Position numbers and translations under genes: made by a program. The notes below the pieces were generated by a model. It made no database searches and was not told the DNA's origin. It was given only the letters and a program-made list of their open reading frames with translations. This document shows, one piece after another, positions 37,401 through 51,327 of a stretch of DNA of 64,000 bases (position 1 is the stretch's first letter; each line of letters begins with the position of its first letter). This DNA is from Hippasteria phrygiana (Eukaryota; Echinodermata; Asteroidea; Valvatida; Goniasteridae): NCBI GenBank assembly GCA_037893225.1, contig JAZGUH010000619.1, positions 855,832 through 919,831 on the forward strand, written 5' to 3'.

Positions 37401-37943
37401 TGTATATGTTACCGTCTATTTATTGCTCCATGCATGTCAAATTCCCTGGGGTATGGACTTGCTTTATTCATTCATAATTGCATGGAATATCAACCAAATG
37501 CAGTAATTTTGACATGTATGGATAGCTTAGATCTGGCGCTACATGTTGCAATCATCGGCGGCTTCCTAGAGTTAAAACTTGTGGAGAAAATTCAAACCTC
37601 GCAATGTTTATTTTCTTTCCGGCCAACATCTGTGTGCATATTACCTTCTATTTATTGCTCCATGCCTGTCAAATTCCCTAGGGTATGACTTGCTTTACTC
37701 ATTCATAATTGCATGAAATATCAACCAAATACAGTAATTTTGACATGTATGGATAGCTTAGATCTGGCGCTACATGTTGCAATCATCGGCGGCTTCCTAG
37801 AGTTAAAACTTGTGGAGAAAATTCAAACCTCGCAATGTTTATTTTCTTTCCGGCCAACATCTGTGTACATGTTACCGTCTATTTATTGCTCCATGCATGT
37901 CAAATTCCCTAGGGTATGACTTGCTTTACTCATTCATAATTGC
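34497..37943 (+). repeat. 15-mer HOR (3447 bp), copy 2
   Basis: All fifteen monomers match copy 1 at an offset of 4141 bp, including the 211-bp monomer (35190-35400), GGACAGC (35904) and GGCAGC (36635). The one difference I noticed is C-to-T at 37405. Confidence 0.94.
35190..35400 (+). repeat. 211-bp monomer, 15-mer copy 2
   Basis: Same 20-bp deletion of monomer positions 96-115 as at 31049-31259, in the same place in the 15-mer. Confidence 0.95.
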
Positions 37944-40696
37944 ATGAAATATCAACCAAATACAGCAATTTTGACATGTATGGATAGCTTAGATCTGGCG
38001 CTACATGTTGCAATCATCGGCGGCTTCCTAGAGTTAAAACTTGTGGAGAAAATTCAAACCTCGCAATGTTTATTTTCTTTCCGGCCAACATCTGTGTACA
38101 TGTTACCGTCTATTTATTGCTCCATGCCTGTCAAATTCCCTAGGGTATGACTAGCTTTACTCATTCATAATTGCATGAAATATAAACCAAATTGAGTAAT
38201 TTTGACATGTATGGATAGCTTAGATCTGGCGCTACATGTTGCAATCATCGGCGGCTTCCTAAAGTTAAAACTTGTGGAGAAAATTCAAACCTCGCAATGT
38301 TTATTTTCTTTCCGGCCAACATCTGTGTACATGTTACCGTCTATTTATTGCTCCATGCCTGTCAAATTCCCTAGGGTATGACTTGCTTTACTCATTCATA
38401 ATTGCATGAAATATCAACCAAATACAGTAATTTTGACATGTATGGATAGCTTAGATCTGGCGCTACATGTTGCAATCATCGGCGGCTTCCTAGAGTTAAA
38501 ACTTGTGGAGAAAATTCAAACCTCGCAATGTTTATTTTCTTTCCGGCCAACATCTGTGTACATGTTACCGTCTATTTATTGCTCCATGCCTGTCAAATTC
38601 CCTAGGGTATGACTTGCTTTACTCATTCATAATTGCATGAAATATCAACCAAATACAGTAATTTTGACATGTATGGATAGCTTAGATCTGGCGCTACATG
38701 TTGCAATCATCGGCGGCTTCCTAGAGTTAAACCTCGCAATGTTTATTTTCTTTCCGGCCAACATCTGTGTGCATATTACCTTCTATTTATTGCTCCATGC
38801 CTGTCAAATTCCCTAGGGTATGACTTGCTTTACTCATTCATAATTGCATGAAATATCAACCAAATACAGTAATTTTGACATGTATGGATAGCTTAGATCT
38901 GGCGCTACATGTTGCAATCATCGGCGGCTTCCTAGAGTTAAAACTTGTGGAGAAAATTCAAACCTCGCAATGTTTATTTTCTTTCCGGCCAACATCTGTG
39001 TGCATATTACCTTCTATTTATTGCTCCATGCCTGTCAAATTCCCTGGGGTATGACTTGCTTTATTCATTGATAATTGCATGAAATATCAACCAAATGCAG
39101 TAATTTTAACATGTATGGATAGCTTAGATCTGGCGCTACATGTTGCAATTATCGGCGGCTTCTTAGAGTTAACACTTGTGGAGAAAATTCAAACCTCGCA
39201 ATGTTTATTTTCTTTCCGGCCAACATCTGTGTGCATATTACCTTCTATTTATTGCTCCATGCCTGTCAAATTCCCTAGGGTATGACTTGCTTTACTCATT
39301 CATAATTGCATGAAATATCAACCAAATACAGCAATTTTGACATGTATGGACAGCTTAGATCTGGCGCTACATGTTGCAATCATCGGCGGCTTCCTAGAGT
39401 TAAAACTTGTGGAGAAAATTCAAACCTCGCAATGTTTATTTTCTTTCCGGCCAACATCTGTGTACATGTTACCGTCTATTTATTGCTCCATGCATGTCAA
39501 ATTCCCTGGGGTATGGACTAGCTTTACTCATTCATAATTGCATGAAATATAAACCAAATTCAGTAATTTTGACATGTATGGATAGCTTAGATCTGGCGCT
39601 ACATGTTGCAATCATCGGCGGCTTCTTAGAGTTAACACTTGTGGAGAAAATTCAAACCTCGCAATGTTTATTTTCTTTCCGGCCAACATCTGTGTGCATA
39701 TTACCTTCTATTTATTGCTCCATGCCTGTCAAATTCCCTAGGGTATGACTTGCTTTACTCATTCATAATTGCATGAAATATCAACCAAATACAGTAATTT
39801 TGACATGTATGGATAGCTTAGATCTGGCGCTACATGTTGCAATCATCGGCGGCTTCCTAGAGTTAAAACTTGTGGAGAAAATTCAAACCTCGCAATGTTT
39901 ATTTTCTTTCCGGCCAACATCTGTGTACATGTTACCGTCTATTTATTGCTCCATGCCTGTCAAATTCCCTTGGGTATGACTTGCTTTACTCATTCATAAT
40001 TGCATGAAATATCAACCAAATACAGTAATTTTGACATGTATGGATAGCTTAGATCTGGCGCTACATGTTGCAATCATCGGCAGCTTCCTAGAGTTAAAAC
40101 TTGTGGAGAAAATTCAAACCTCGCAATGTTTATTTTCTTTCCGGCCAACATCTGTGTACATGTTACCGTCTATTTATTGCTCCATGCCTGTCAAATTCCC
40201 TTGGGTATGACTTGCTTTACTCATTCATAATTGCATGAAATATCAACCAAATACAGTAATTTTGACATGTATGGATAGCTTAGATCTGGCGCTACATGTT
40301 GCAATCATCGGCGGCTTCCTAGAGTTAAAACTTGTGGAGAAAATTCAAACCTCGCAATGTTTATTTTCTTTCCGGCCAACATCTGTGTACATGTTACCGT
40401 CTATTTATTGCTCCATGCCTGTCAAATTCCCTAGGGTATGACTTGCTTTACTCATTCATAATTGCATGAAATATCAACCAAATACAGTAATTTTGACATG
40501 TATGGATAGCTTAGATCTGGCGCTACATGTTGCAATCATCGGCGGCTTCCTAGAGTTAAAACTTGTGGAGAAAATTCAAACCTCGCAATGTTTATTTTCT
40601 TTCCGGCCAACATCTGTGTACATGTTACCGTCTATTTATTGCTCCATGCCTGTCAAATTCCCTAGGGTATGACTTGCTTTACTCATTCATAATTGC
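37944..40696 (+). repeat. 15-mer HOR, copy 3, twelve matching monomers
   Basis: Monomers from 37944 to 40466 follow the 15-mer order, with the deletion monomer (38637-38847), GGACAGC (39351) and GGCAGC (40082). The third monomer ends CCCTAGGG where the other copies have CCCTTGGG. The 13th position is a type C monomer (40697), where the block passes into the next HOR. Confidence 0.93.
38637..38847 (+). repeat. 211-bp monomer, 15-mer copy 3
   Basis: Same 20-bp deletion of monomer positions 96-115 as at 31049 and 35190. Confidence 0.95.
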
Positions 40697-43470
40697 ATGA
40701 AATATCAACCAAATACAGTAATTTTGACATGTATGGATAGCTTAGATCTGGCGCTACATGTTGCAATCATCGGCGGCTTCCTAGAGTTAAAACTTGTGGA
40801 GAAAATTCAAACCTCGCAATGTTTATTTTCTTTCCGGCCAACATCTGTGTACATATAACCGTCTATTTATTGCTCCATGCATGTCAAATTCCCTGGGGTA
40901 TGGACTTGCTTTATTCATTCATAATTGCATGGAATATCAACCAAATGCAGTAATTTTGACATGTATGGATAGCTTAGATCTGGCGCTACATGTTGCAATC
41001 ATCGGCGGCTTCCTAGAGTTAAAACTTGTGGAGAAAATTCAAACCTCGCAATGTTTATTTTCTTTCCGGCCAACATCTGTGTGCATATTACCTTCTATTT
41101 ATTGCTCCATGCCTGTCAAATTCCCTAGGGTATGACTTGCTTTACTCATTCATAATTGCATGAAATATCAACCAAATACAGTAATTTTGACATGTATGGA
41201 TAGCTTAGATCTGGCGCTACATGTTGCAATCATCGGCGGCTTCCTAGAGTTAAAACTTGTGGAGAAAATTCAAACCTCGCAATGTTTATTTTCTTTCCGG
41301 CCAACATCTGTGTGCATATTACCTTCTATTTATTGCTCCATGCCTGTCAAATTCCCTGGGGTATGACTTGCTTTATTCATTCATAATTGCATGAAATATC
41401 AACCAAATGCAGTAATTTTGACATGTATGGATAGCTTAGATCTGGCGCTACATGTTGCAATCATCGGCGGCTTCCTAGAGTTAAAACTTGTAGAGAAAAT
41501 TCAAACCTCGCAATGTTTATTTTCTTTCCGGCCAACATCTGTGTACATGTTACCGTCTATTTATTGCTCCATGCCTGTCAAATTCCCTAGGGTATGACTT
41601 GCTTTACTCATTCATAATTGCATGAAATATCAACCAAATACAGCAATTTTGACATGTATGGATAGCTTAGATCTGGCGCTACATGTTGCAATCATCGGCG
41701 GCTTCCTAGAGTTAAAACTTGTGGAGAAAATTCAAACCTCGCAATGTTTATTTTCTTTCCGGCCAACATCTGTGTACATGTTACCGTCTATTTATTGCTC
41801 CATGCCTGTCAAATTCCCTAGGGTATGACTTGCTTTACTCATTCATAATTGCATGAAATATCAACCAAATACAGTAATTTTGACATGTATGGATAGCTTA
41901 GATCTGGCGCTACATGTTGCAATCATCGGCGGCTTCCTAGAGTTAAAACTTGTGGAGAAAATTCAAACCTCGCAATGTTTATTTTCTTTCCGGCCAACAT
42001 CTGTGTACATGTTACCGTCTATTTATTGCTCCATGCCTGTCAAATTCCCTTGGGTATGACTTGCTTTACTCATTCATAATTGCATGAAATATCAACCAAA
42101 TACAGTAATTTTGACATGTATGGATAGCTTAGATCTGGCGCTACATGTTGCAATCATCGGCGGCTTCCTAGAGTTAAAACTTGTGGAGAAAATTCAAACC
42201 TCGCAATGTTTATTTTCTTTCCGGCCAACATCTGTGTACATGTTACCGTCTATTTATTGCTCCATGCCTGTCAAATTCCCTAGGGTATGACTTGCTTTAC
42301 TCATTCATAATTGCATGAAATATCAACCAAATACAGTAATTTTGACATGTATGGATAGCTTAGATCTGGCGCTACATGTTGCAATCATCGGCGGCTTCCT
42401 AGAGTTAAAACTTGTGGAGAAAATTCAAACCTCGCAATGTTTATTTTCTTTCCGGCCAACATCTGTGTACATGTTACCGTCTATTTATTGCTCCATGCCT
42501 GTCAAATTCCCTAGGGTATGACTTGCTTTACTCATTCATAATTGCATGAAATATCAACCAAATACAGTAATTTTGACATGTATGGATAGCTTAGATCTGG
42601 CGCTACATGTTGCAATCATCGGCGGCTTCCTAGAGTTAAAACTTGTGGAGAAAATTCAAACCTCGCAATGTTTATTTTCTTTCCGGCCAACATCTGTGTA
42701 CATATAACCGTCTATTTATTGCTCCATGCATGTCAAATTCCCTGGGGTATGGACTTGCTTTATTCATTCATAATTGCATGGAATATCAACCAAATGCAGT
42801 AATTTTGACATGTATGGATAGCTTAGATCTGGCGCTACATGTTGCAATCATCGGCGGCTTCCTAGAGTTAAAACTTGTGGAGAAAATTCAAACCTCGCAA
42901 TGTTTATTTTCTTTCCGGCCAACATCTGTGTGCATATTACCTTCTATTTATTGCTCCATGCCTGTCAAATTCCCTTGGGTATGACTTGCTTTACTCATTC
43001 ATATTTGCATGAAATATCAACCAAATACAGTAATTTTGACATGTATGGATAGCTTAGATCTGGCGCTACATGTTGCAATCATCGGCGGCTTCCTAGAGTT
43101 AAAACTTGTGGAGAAAATTCAAACCTCGCAATGTTTATTTTCTTTCCGGCCAACATCTGTGTACATGTTACCGTCTATTTATTGCTCCATGCCTGTCAAA
43201 TTCCCTAGGGTATGACTTGCTTTACTCATTCATAATTGCATGAAATATCAACCAAATACAGTAATTTTGACATGTATGGATAGCTTAGATCTGGCGCTAC
43301 ATGTTGCAATCATCGGCGGCTTCCTAGAGTTAAAACTTGTGGAGAAAATTCAAACCTCGCAATGTTTATTTTCTTTCCGGCCAACATCTGTGTACATGTT
43401 ACCGTCTATTTATTGCTCCATGCCTGTCAAATTCCCTAGGGTATGACTTGCTTTACTCATTCATAATTGC
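40697..43470 (+). repeat. 12-mer HOR (2774 bp), copy 1
   Basis: Monomers start at 40697, 40929, 41160, 41391, 41622, 41853, 42084, 42315, 42546, 42778, 43009 and 43240. Markers are CTTGTAGAG in the 4th (near 41491), C23 in the 5th, and CATATTTGCATG at the boundary of the 10th and 11th (near 43003). All recur in the next block. Confidence 0.93.
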
Positions 43471-46243
43471 ATGAAATATCAACCAAATACAGTAATTTTG
43501 ACATGTATGGATAGCTTAGATCTGGCGCTACATGTTGCAATCATCGGCGGCTTCCTAGAGTTAAAACTTGTGGAGAAAATTCAAACCTCGCAATGTTTAT
43601 TTTCTTTCCGGCCAACATCTGTGTACATATAACCGTCTATTTATTGCTCCATGCATGTCAAATTCCCTGGGGTATGGACTTGCTTTATTCATTCATAATT
43701 GCATGGAATATCAACCAAATGCAGTAATTTTGACATGTATGGATAGCTTAGATCTGGCGCTACATGTTGCAATCATCGGCGGCTTCCTAGAGTTAAAACT
43801 TGTGGAGAAAATTCAAACCTCGCAATGTTTATTTTCTTTCCGGCCAACATCTGTGTGCATATTACCTTCTATTTATTGCTCCATGCCTGTCAAATTCCCT
43901 AGGGTATGACTTGCTTTACTCATTCATAATTGCATGAAATATCAACCAAATACAGTAATTTTGACATGTATGGATAGCTTAGATCTGGCGCTACATGTTG
44001 CAATCATCGGCGGCTTCCTAGAGTTAAAACTTGTGGAGAAAATTCAAACCTCGCAATGTTTATTTTCTTTCCGGCCAACATCTGTGTGCATATTACCTTC
44101 TATTTATTGCTCCATGCCTGTCAAATTCCCTGGGGTATGACTTGCTTTATTCATTCATAATTGCATGAAATATCAACCAAATGCAGTAATTTTGACATGT
44201 ATGGATAGCTTAGATCTGGCGCTACATGTTGCAATCATCGGCGGCTTCCTAGAGTTAAAACTTGTAGAGAAAATTCAAACCTCGCAATGTTTATTTTCTT
44301 TCCGGCCAACATCTGTGTACATGTTACGTCTATTTATTGCTCCATGCCTGTCAAATTCCCTAGGGTATGACTTGCTTTACTCATTCATAATTGCATGAAA
44401 TATCAACCAAATACAGCAATTTTGACATGTATGGATAGCTTAGATCTGGCGCTACATGTTGCAATCATCGGCGGCTTCCTAGAGTTAAAACTTGTGGAGA
44501 AAATTCAAACCTCGCAATGTTTATTTTCTTTCCGGCCAACATCTGTGTACATGTTACCGTCTATTTATTGCTCCATGCCTGTCAAATTCCCTAGGGTATG
44601 ACTTGCTTTACTCATTCATAATTGCATGAAATATCAACCAAATACAGTAATTTTGACATGTATGGATAGCTTAGATCTGGCGCTACATGTTGCAATCATC
44701 GGCGGCTTCCTAGAGTTAAAACTTGTGGAGAAAATTCAAACCTCGCAATGTTTATTTTCTTTCCGGCCAACATCTGTGTACATGTTACCGTCTATTTATT
44801 GCTCCATGCCTGTCAAATTCCCTTGGGTATGACTTGCTTTACTCATTCATAATTGCATGAAATATCAACCAAATACAGTAATTTTGACATGTATGGATAG
44901 CTTAGATCTGGCGCTACATGTTGCAATCATCGGCGGCTTCCTAGAGTTAAAACTTGTGGAGAAAATTCAAACCTCGCAATGTTTATTTTCTTTCCGGCCA
45001 ACATCTGTGTACATGTTACCGTCTATTTATTGCTCCATGCCTGTCAAATTCCCTAGGGTATGACTTGCTTTACTCATTCATAATTGCATGAAATATCAAC
45101 CAAATACAGTAATTTTGACATGTATGGATAGCTTAGATCTGGCGCTACATGTTGCAATCATCGGCGGCTTCCTAGAGTTAAAACTTGTGGAGAAAATTCA
45201 AACCTCGCAATGTTTATTTTCTTTCCGGCCAACATCTGTGTACATGTTACCGTCTATTTATTGCTCCATGCCTGTCAAATTCCCTAGGGTATGACTTGCT
45301 TTACTCATTCATAATTGCATGAAATATCAACCAAATACAGTAATTTTGACATGTATGGATAGCTTAGATCTGGCGCTACATGTTGCAATCATCGGCGGCT
45401 TCCTAGAGTTAAAACTTGTGGAGAAAATTCAAACCTCGCAATGTTTATTTTCTTTCCGGCCAACATCTGTGTACATATAACCGTCTATTTATTGCTCCAT
45501 GCATGTCAAATTCCCTGGGGTATGGACTTGCTTTATTCATTCATAATTGCATGGAATATCAACCAAATGCAGTAATTTTGACATGTATGGATAGCTTAGA
45601 TCTGGCGCTACATGTTGCAATCATCGGCGGCTTCCTAGAGTTAAAACTTGTGGAGAAAATTCAAACCTCGCAATGTTTATTTTCTTTCCGGCCAACATCT
45701 GTGTGCATATTACCTTCTATTTATTGCTCCATGCCTGTCAAATTCCCTTGGGTATGACTTGCTTTACTCATTCATATTTGCATGAAATATCAACCAAATA
45801 CAGTAATTTTGACATGTATGGATAGCTTAGATCTGGCGCTACATGTTGCAATCATCGGCGGCTTCCTAGAGTTAAAACTTGTGGAGAAAATTCAAACCTC
45901 GCAATGTTTATTTTCTTTCCGGCCAACATCTGTGTGCCTATTACCTTCTATTTATTGCTCCATGCCTGTCAAATTCCCTAGGGTATGACTTGCTTTACTC
46001 ATTCATAATTGCATGAAATATCAACCAAATACAGTAATTTTGACATGTATGGATAGCTTAGATCTGGCGCTACATGTTGCAATCATCGGCGGCTTCCTAG
46101 AGTTAAAACTTGTGGAGAAAATTCAAACCTCGCAATGTTTATTTTCTTTCCGGCCAACATCTGTGTACATGTTACCGTCTATTTATTGCTCCATGCCTGT
46201 CAAATTCCCTAGGGTATGACTTGCTTTACTCATTCATAATTGC
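43471..46243 (+). repeat. 12-mer HOR (2773 bp), copy 2
   Basis: Twelve monomers follow the order of copy 1, including CTTGTAGAG (near 44265), C23 (44395 monomer) and CATATTTGCATG (near 45776). It is one base shorter because of a single-base deletion near 44327. A private A-to-C is at 45938 and the monomer at 45782 has type B-like G155 and T165 where copy 1 is type A. Confidence 0.93.
44165..44394 (+). repeat. 230-bp monomer with one-base deletion
   Basis: The usual TTACCGTC reads TTACGTC near 44326-44329, so one C is lost. It is the only 230-bp unit in the window. It shifts the local reading frame, which argues against coding constraint. Confidence 0.93.
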
Positions 46244-48092
46244 ATGAAATATCAACCAAATACAGTAATTTTGACATGTATGGATAGCTTAGATCTGGCG
46301 CTACATGTTGCAATCATCGGCGGCTTCCTAGAGTTAAAACTTGTGGAGAAAATTCAAACCTCGCAATGTTTATTTTCTTTCCGGCCAACATCTGTGTACA
46401 TGTTACCGTCTATTTATTGCTCCATGCATGTCAAATTCCCTGGGGTATGGACTAGCTTTACTCATTCATAATTGCATGAAATATAAACCAAATTCAGTAA
46501 TTTTGACATGTATGGATAGCTTAGATCTGGCGCTACATGTTGCAATCATCGGCGGCTTCTTAGAGTTAACACTTGTGGAGAAAATTCAAACCTCGCAATG
46601 TTTATTTTCTTTCCGGCCAACATCTGTGTGCATATTACCTTCTATTTATTGCTCCATGCCTGTCAAATTCCCTAGGGTATGACTTGCTTTACTCATTCAT
46701 AATTGCATGAAATATCAACCAAATACAGTAATTTTGACATGTATGGATAGCTTAGATCTGGCGCTACATGTTGCAATCATCGGCGGCTTCCTAAAGTTAA
46801 AACTTGTGGAGAAAATTCAAACCTCGCAATGTTTATTTTCTTTCCGGCCAACATCTGTGTACATGTTACCGTCTATTTATTGCTCCATGCCTGTCAAATT
46901 CCCTTGGGTATGACTTGCTTTACTCATTCATAATTGCATGAAATATCAACCAAATACAGTAATTTTGACATGTATGGATAGCTTAGATCTGGCGCTACAT
47001 GTTGCAATCATCGGCGGCTTCCTAGAGTTAAAACTTGTGGAGAAAATTCAAACCTCGCAATGTTTATTTTCTTTCCGGCCAACATCTGGGTACATGTTAC
47101 CGTCTATTTATTGCTCCATGCCTGTCAAATTCCCTAGGGTATGACTTGCTTTACTCATTCATAATTGCATGAAATATCAACCAAATACAGTAATTTTGAC
47201 ATGTATGGATAGCTTAGATCTGGCGCTACATGTTGCAATCATCGGCGGCTTCCTAGAGTTAAAACTTGTGGAGAAAATTCAAACCTCGCAATGTTTATTT
47301 TCTTTCCGGCCAACATCTGTGTACATGTTACCGTCTATTTATTGCTCCATGCCTGTCAAATTCCCTTGGGTATGACTTGCTTTACTCATTCATAATTGCA
47401 TGAAATATCAACCAAATACAGTAATTTTGACATGTATGGATAGCTTAGATCTGGCGCTACATGTTGCAATCATCGGCGGCTTCCTAGAGTTAAAACTTGT
47501 GGAGAAAATTCAAACCTCGCAATGTTTATTTTCTTTCCGGCCAACATCTGGGTACATGTTACCGTCTATTTATTGCTCCATGCCTGTCAAATTCCCTAGG
47601 GTATGACTTGCTTTACTCATTCATAATTGCATGAAATATCAACCAAATACAGTAATTTTGACATGTATGGATAGCTTAGATCTGGCGCTACATGTTGCAA
47701 TCATCGGCGGCTTCCTAGAGTTAAAACTTGTGGAGAAAATTCAAACCTCGCAATGTTTATTTTCTTTCCGGCCAACATCTGGGTACATGTTACCGTCTAT
47801 TTATTGCTCCATGCCTGTCAAATTCCCTAGGGTATGACTTGCTTTACTCATTCATAATTGCATGAAATATCAACCAAATACAGTAATTTTGACATGTATG
47901 GATAGCTTAGATCTGGCGCTACATGTTGCAATCATCGGCGGCTTCCTAGAGTTAAAACTTGTGGAGAAAATTCAAACCTCGCAATGTTTATTTTCTTTCC
48001 GGCCAACATCTGTGTACATGTTACCGTCTATTTATTGCTCCATGCCTGTCAAATTCCCTAGGGTATGACTTGCTTTACTCATTCATAATTGC
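46244..48092 (+). repeat. Eight monomers, first four like 27580-28504
   Basis: Monomers at 46244 (A, GGACTAGC +G), 46476 (S), 46707 (CTAAAG at 46794), 46938, 47169, 47400, 47631 and 47862. The TCTGGGTAC marker is in three of them (46938, 47400, 47631), so it spread locally. The first four follow the order at 27580-28504, 18,664 bp upstream. Confidence 0.88.
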
Positions 48093-49017
48093 ATGAAATA
48101 TCAACCAAATACAGTAATTTTGACATGTATGGATAGCTTAGATCTGGCGCTACATGTTGCAATCATCGGCGGCTTCCTAGAGTTAAAACTTGTGGAGAAA
48201 ATTCAAACCTCGCAATGTTTATTTTCTTTCCGGCCAACATCTGTGTACATATAACCGTCTATTTATTGCTCCATGCATGTCAAATTCCCTGGGGTATGGA
48301 CTTGCTTTATTCATTCATAATTGCATGGAATATCAACCAAATGCAGTAATTTTGACATGTATGGATAGCTTAGATCTGGCGCTACATGTTGCAATCATCG
48401 GCGGCTTCCTAGAGTTAAAACTTGTGGAGAAAATTCAAACCTCGCAATGTTTATTTTCTTTCCGGCCAACATCTGTGTGCATATTACCTTCTATTTATTG
48501 CTCCATGCCTGTCAAATTCCCTAGGGTATGACTTGCTTTACTCATTCATAATTGCATGAAATATCAACCAAATACAGTAATTTTGACATGTATGGATAGC
48601 TTAGATCTGGCGCTACATGTTGCAATCATCGGCGGCTTCCTAGAGTTAAAACTTGTGGAGAAAATTCAAACCTCGCAATGTTTATTTTCTTTCCGGCCAA
48701 CATCTGTGTGCATATTACCTTCTATTTATTGCTCCATGCCTGTCAAATTCCCTAGGGTATGACTTGCTTTATTCATTCATAATTGCATGAAATATCAACC
48801 AAATGCAGTAATTTTAACATGTATGGATAGCTTAGATCTGGCGCTACATGTTGCAATTATCGGCGGCTTCTTAGAGTTAACACTTGTGGAGAAAATTCAA
48901 ACCTCGCAATGTTTATTTTCTTTCCGGCCAACATCTGTGTGCATATTACCTTCTATTTATTGCTCCATGCCTGTCAAATTCCCTAGGGTATGACTTGCTT
49001 TACTCATTCATAATTGC
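48093..49017 (+). repeat. Four monomers leading into the 5-mer HOR
   Basis: Monomers at 48093 (C, +G), 48325 (E), 48556 and 48787 (type B with TTTTAAC). The same four-monomer order occurs at 53638-54562, 5545 bp downstream. Confidence 0.88.
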
Positions 49018-50172
49018 ATGAAATATCAACCAAATACAGTAATTTTGACATGTATGGATAGCTTAGATCTGGCGCTACATGTTGCAATCATCGACGGCTT
49101 CCTAGAGTTAAAACTTGTGGAGAAAATTCAAACCTCGCAATGTTTATTTTCTTTCCGGCCAACATCTGTGTACATGTTACCGTCTATTTATTGCTCCATG
49201 CCTGTCAAATTCCCTAGGGTATGACTTGCTTTACTCATTCATAATTGCATGAAATATCAACCAAATACAGTAATTTTGACATGTATGGATAGCTTAGATC
49301 TGGCGCTACATGTTGCAATCATCGGCGGCTTCCTAGAGTTAAAACTTGTGGAGAAAATTCAAACCTCGCAATGTTTATTTTCTTTCCGGCCAACATCTGT
49401 GTACATGTTACCGTCTATTTATTGCTCCATGCCTGTCAAATTCCCTAGGGTATGACTTGCTTTACTCATTCATAATTGCATGAAATATCAACCAAATACA
49501 GTAATTTTGACATGTATGGATAGCTTAGATCTGGCGCTACATGTTGCAATCATCGGCGGCTTCCTAGAGTTAAAACTTGTGGAGAAAATTCAAACCTCGC
49601 AATGTTTATTTTCTTTCCGGCCAACATCTGTGTACATGTTACCGTCTATTTATTGCTCCATGCCTGTCAAATTCCCTAGGGTATGACTTGCTTTACTCAT
49701 TCATAATTGCATGAAATATCAACCAAATACAGTAATTTTGACATGTATGGATAGCTTAGATCTGGCGCTACATGTTGCAATCATCGGCGGCTTCCTAGAG
49801 TTAAAACTTGTGGAGAAAATTCAAACCTCGCAATGTTTATTTTCTTTCCGGCCAACATCTGTGTGCATATTACCTTCTATTTATTGCTCCATGCCTGTCA
49901 AATTCCCTAGGGTATGACTTGCTTTATTCATTCATAATTGCATGGAATATCAACCAAATGCAGTAATTTTGACATGTATGGATAGCTTAGATCTGGCGCT
50001 ACATGTTGCAATCATCGGCGGCTTCCTAGAGTTAAAACTTGTGGAGAAAATTCAAACCTCGCAATGTTTATTTTCTTTCCGGCCAACATCTGTGTGCATA
50101 TTACCTTCTATTTATTGCTCCATGCCTGTCAAATTCCCTAGGGTATGACTTGCTTTACTCATTCATAATTGC
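49018..50172 (+). repeat. 5-mer HOR (1155 bp), copy 1
   Basis: Five 231-bp monomers at 49018, 49249, 49480, 49711 and 49942. The first has A77 (CATCGACGGC; 49094), found only in this HOR. The fourth and fifth carry the type B 155-165 block and the fifth starts ATGGAA with G19 but without an extra G before it. Confidence 0.94.
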
Positions 50173-51327
50173 ATGAAATATCAACCAAATACAGTAATTT
50201 TGACATGTATGGATAGCTTAGATCTGGCGCTACATGTTGCAATCATCGACGGCTTCCTAGAGTTAAAACTTGTGGAGAAAATTCAAACCTCGCAATGTTT
50301 ATTTTCTTTCCGGCCAACATCTGTGTACATGTTACCGTCTATTTATTGCTCCATGCCTGTCAAATTCCCTAGGGTATGACTTGCTTTACTCATTCATAAT
50401 TGCATGAAATATCAACCAAATACAGTAATTTTGACATGTATGGATAGCTTAGATCTGGCGCTACATGTTGCAATCATCGGCGGCTTCCTAGAGTTAAAAC
50501 TTGTGGAGAAAATTCAAACCTCGCAATGTTTATTTTCTTTCCGGCCAACATCTGTGTACATGTTACCGTCTATTTATTGCTCCATGCCTGTCAAATTCCC
50601 TAGGGTATGACTTGCTTTACTCATTCATAATTGCATGAAATATCAACCAAATACAGTAATTTTGACATGTATGGATAGCTTAGATCTGGCGCTACATGTT
50701 GCAATCATCGGCGGCTTCCTAGAGTTAAAACTTGTGGAGAAAATTCAAACCTCGCAATGTTTATTTTCTTTCCGGCCAACATCTGTGTACATGTTACCGT
50801 CTATTTATTGCTCCATGCCTGTCAAATTCCCTAGGGTATGACTTGCTTTACTCATTCATAATTGCATGAAATATCAACCAAATACAGTAATTTTGACATG
50901 TATGGATAGCTTAGATCTGGCGCTACATGTTGCAATCATCGGCGGCTTCCTAGAGTTAAAACTTGTGGAGAAAATTCAAACCTCGCAATGTTTATTTTCT
51001 TTCCGGCCAACATCTGTGTGCATATTACCTTCTATTTATTGCTCCATGCCTGTCAAATTCCCTAGGGTATGACTTGCTTTATTCATTCATAATTGCATGG
51101 AATATCAACCAAATGCAGTAATTTTGACATGTATGGATAGCTTAGATCTGGCGCTACATGTTGCAATCATCGGCGGCTTCCTAGAGTTAAAACTTGTGGA
51201 GAAAATTCAAACCTCGCAATGTTTATTTTCTTTCCGGCCAACATCTGTGTGCATATTACCTTCTATTTATTGCTCCATGCCTGTCAAATTCCCTAGGGTA
51301 TGACTTGCTTTACTCATTCATAATTGC
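50173..51327 (+). repeat. 5-mer HOR (1155 bp), copy 2
   Basis: Repeats copy 1 at exactly 1155 bp, including A77 at 50249. I noticed no difference from copy 1. Confidence 0.94.

Noticed and set aside
30356..37943. Assembly artefact as the cause of the repeated 3447-bp blocks
   Set aside because: Copies carry private differences (37405; the 694-bp insertion at 33803; altered third and thirteenth monomers in copy 3), which favours real copies. Long-read support would still be needed to be certain.
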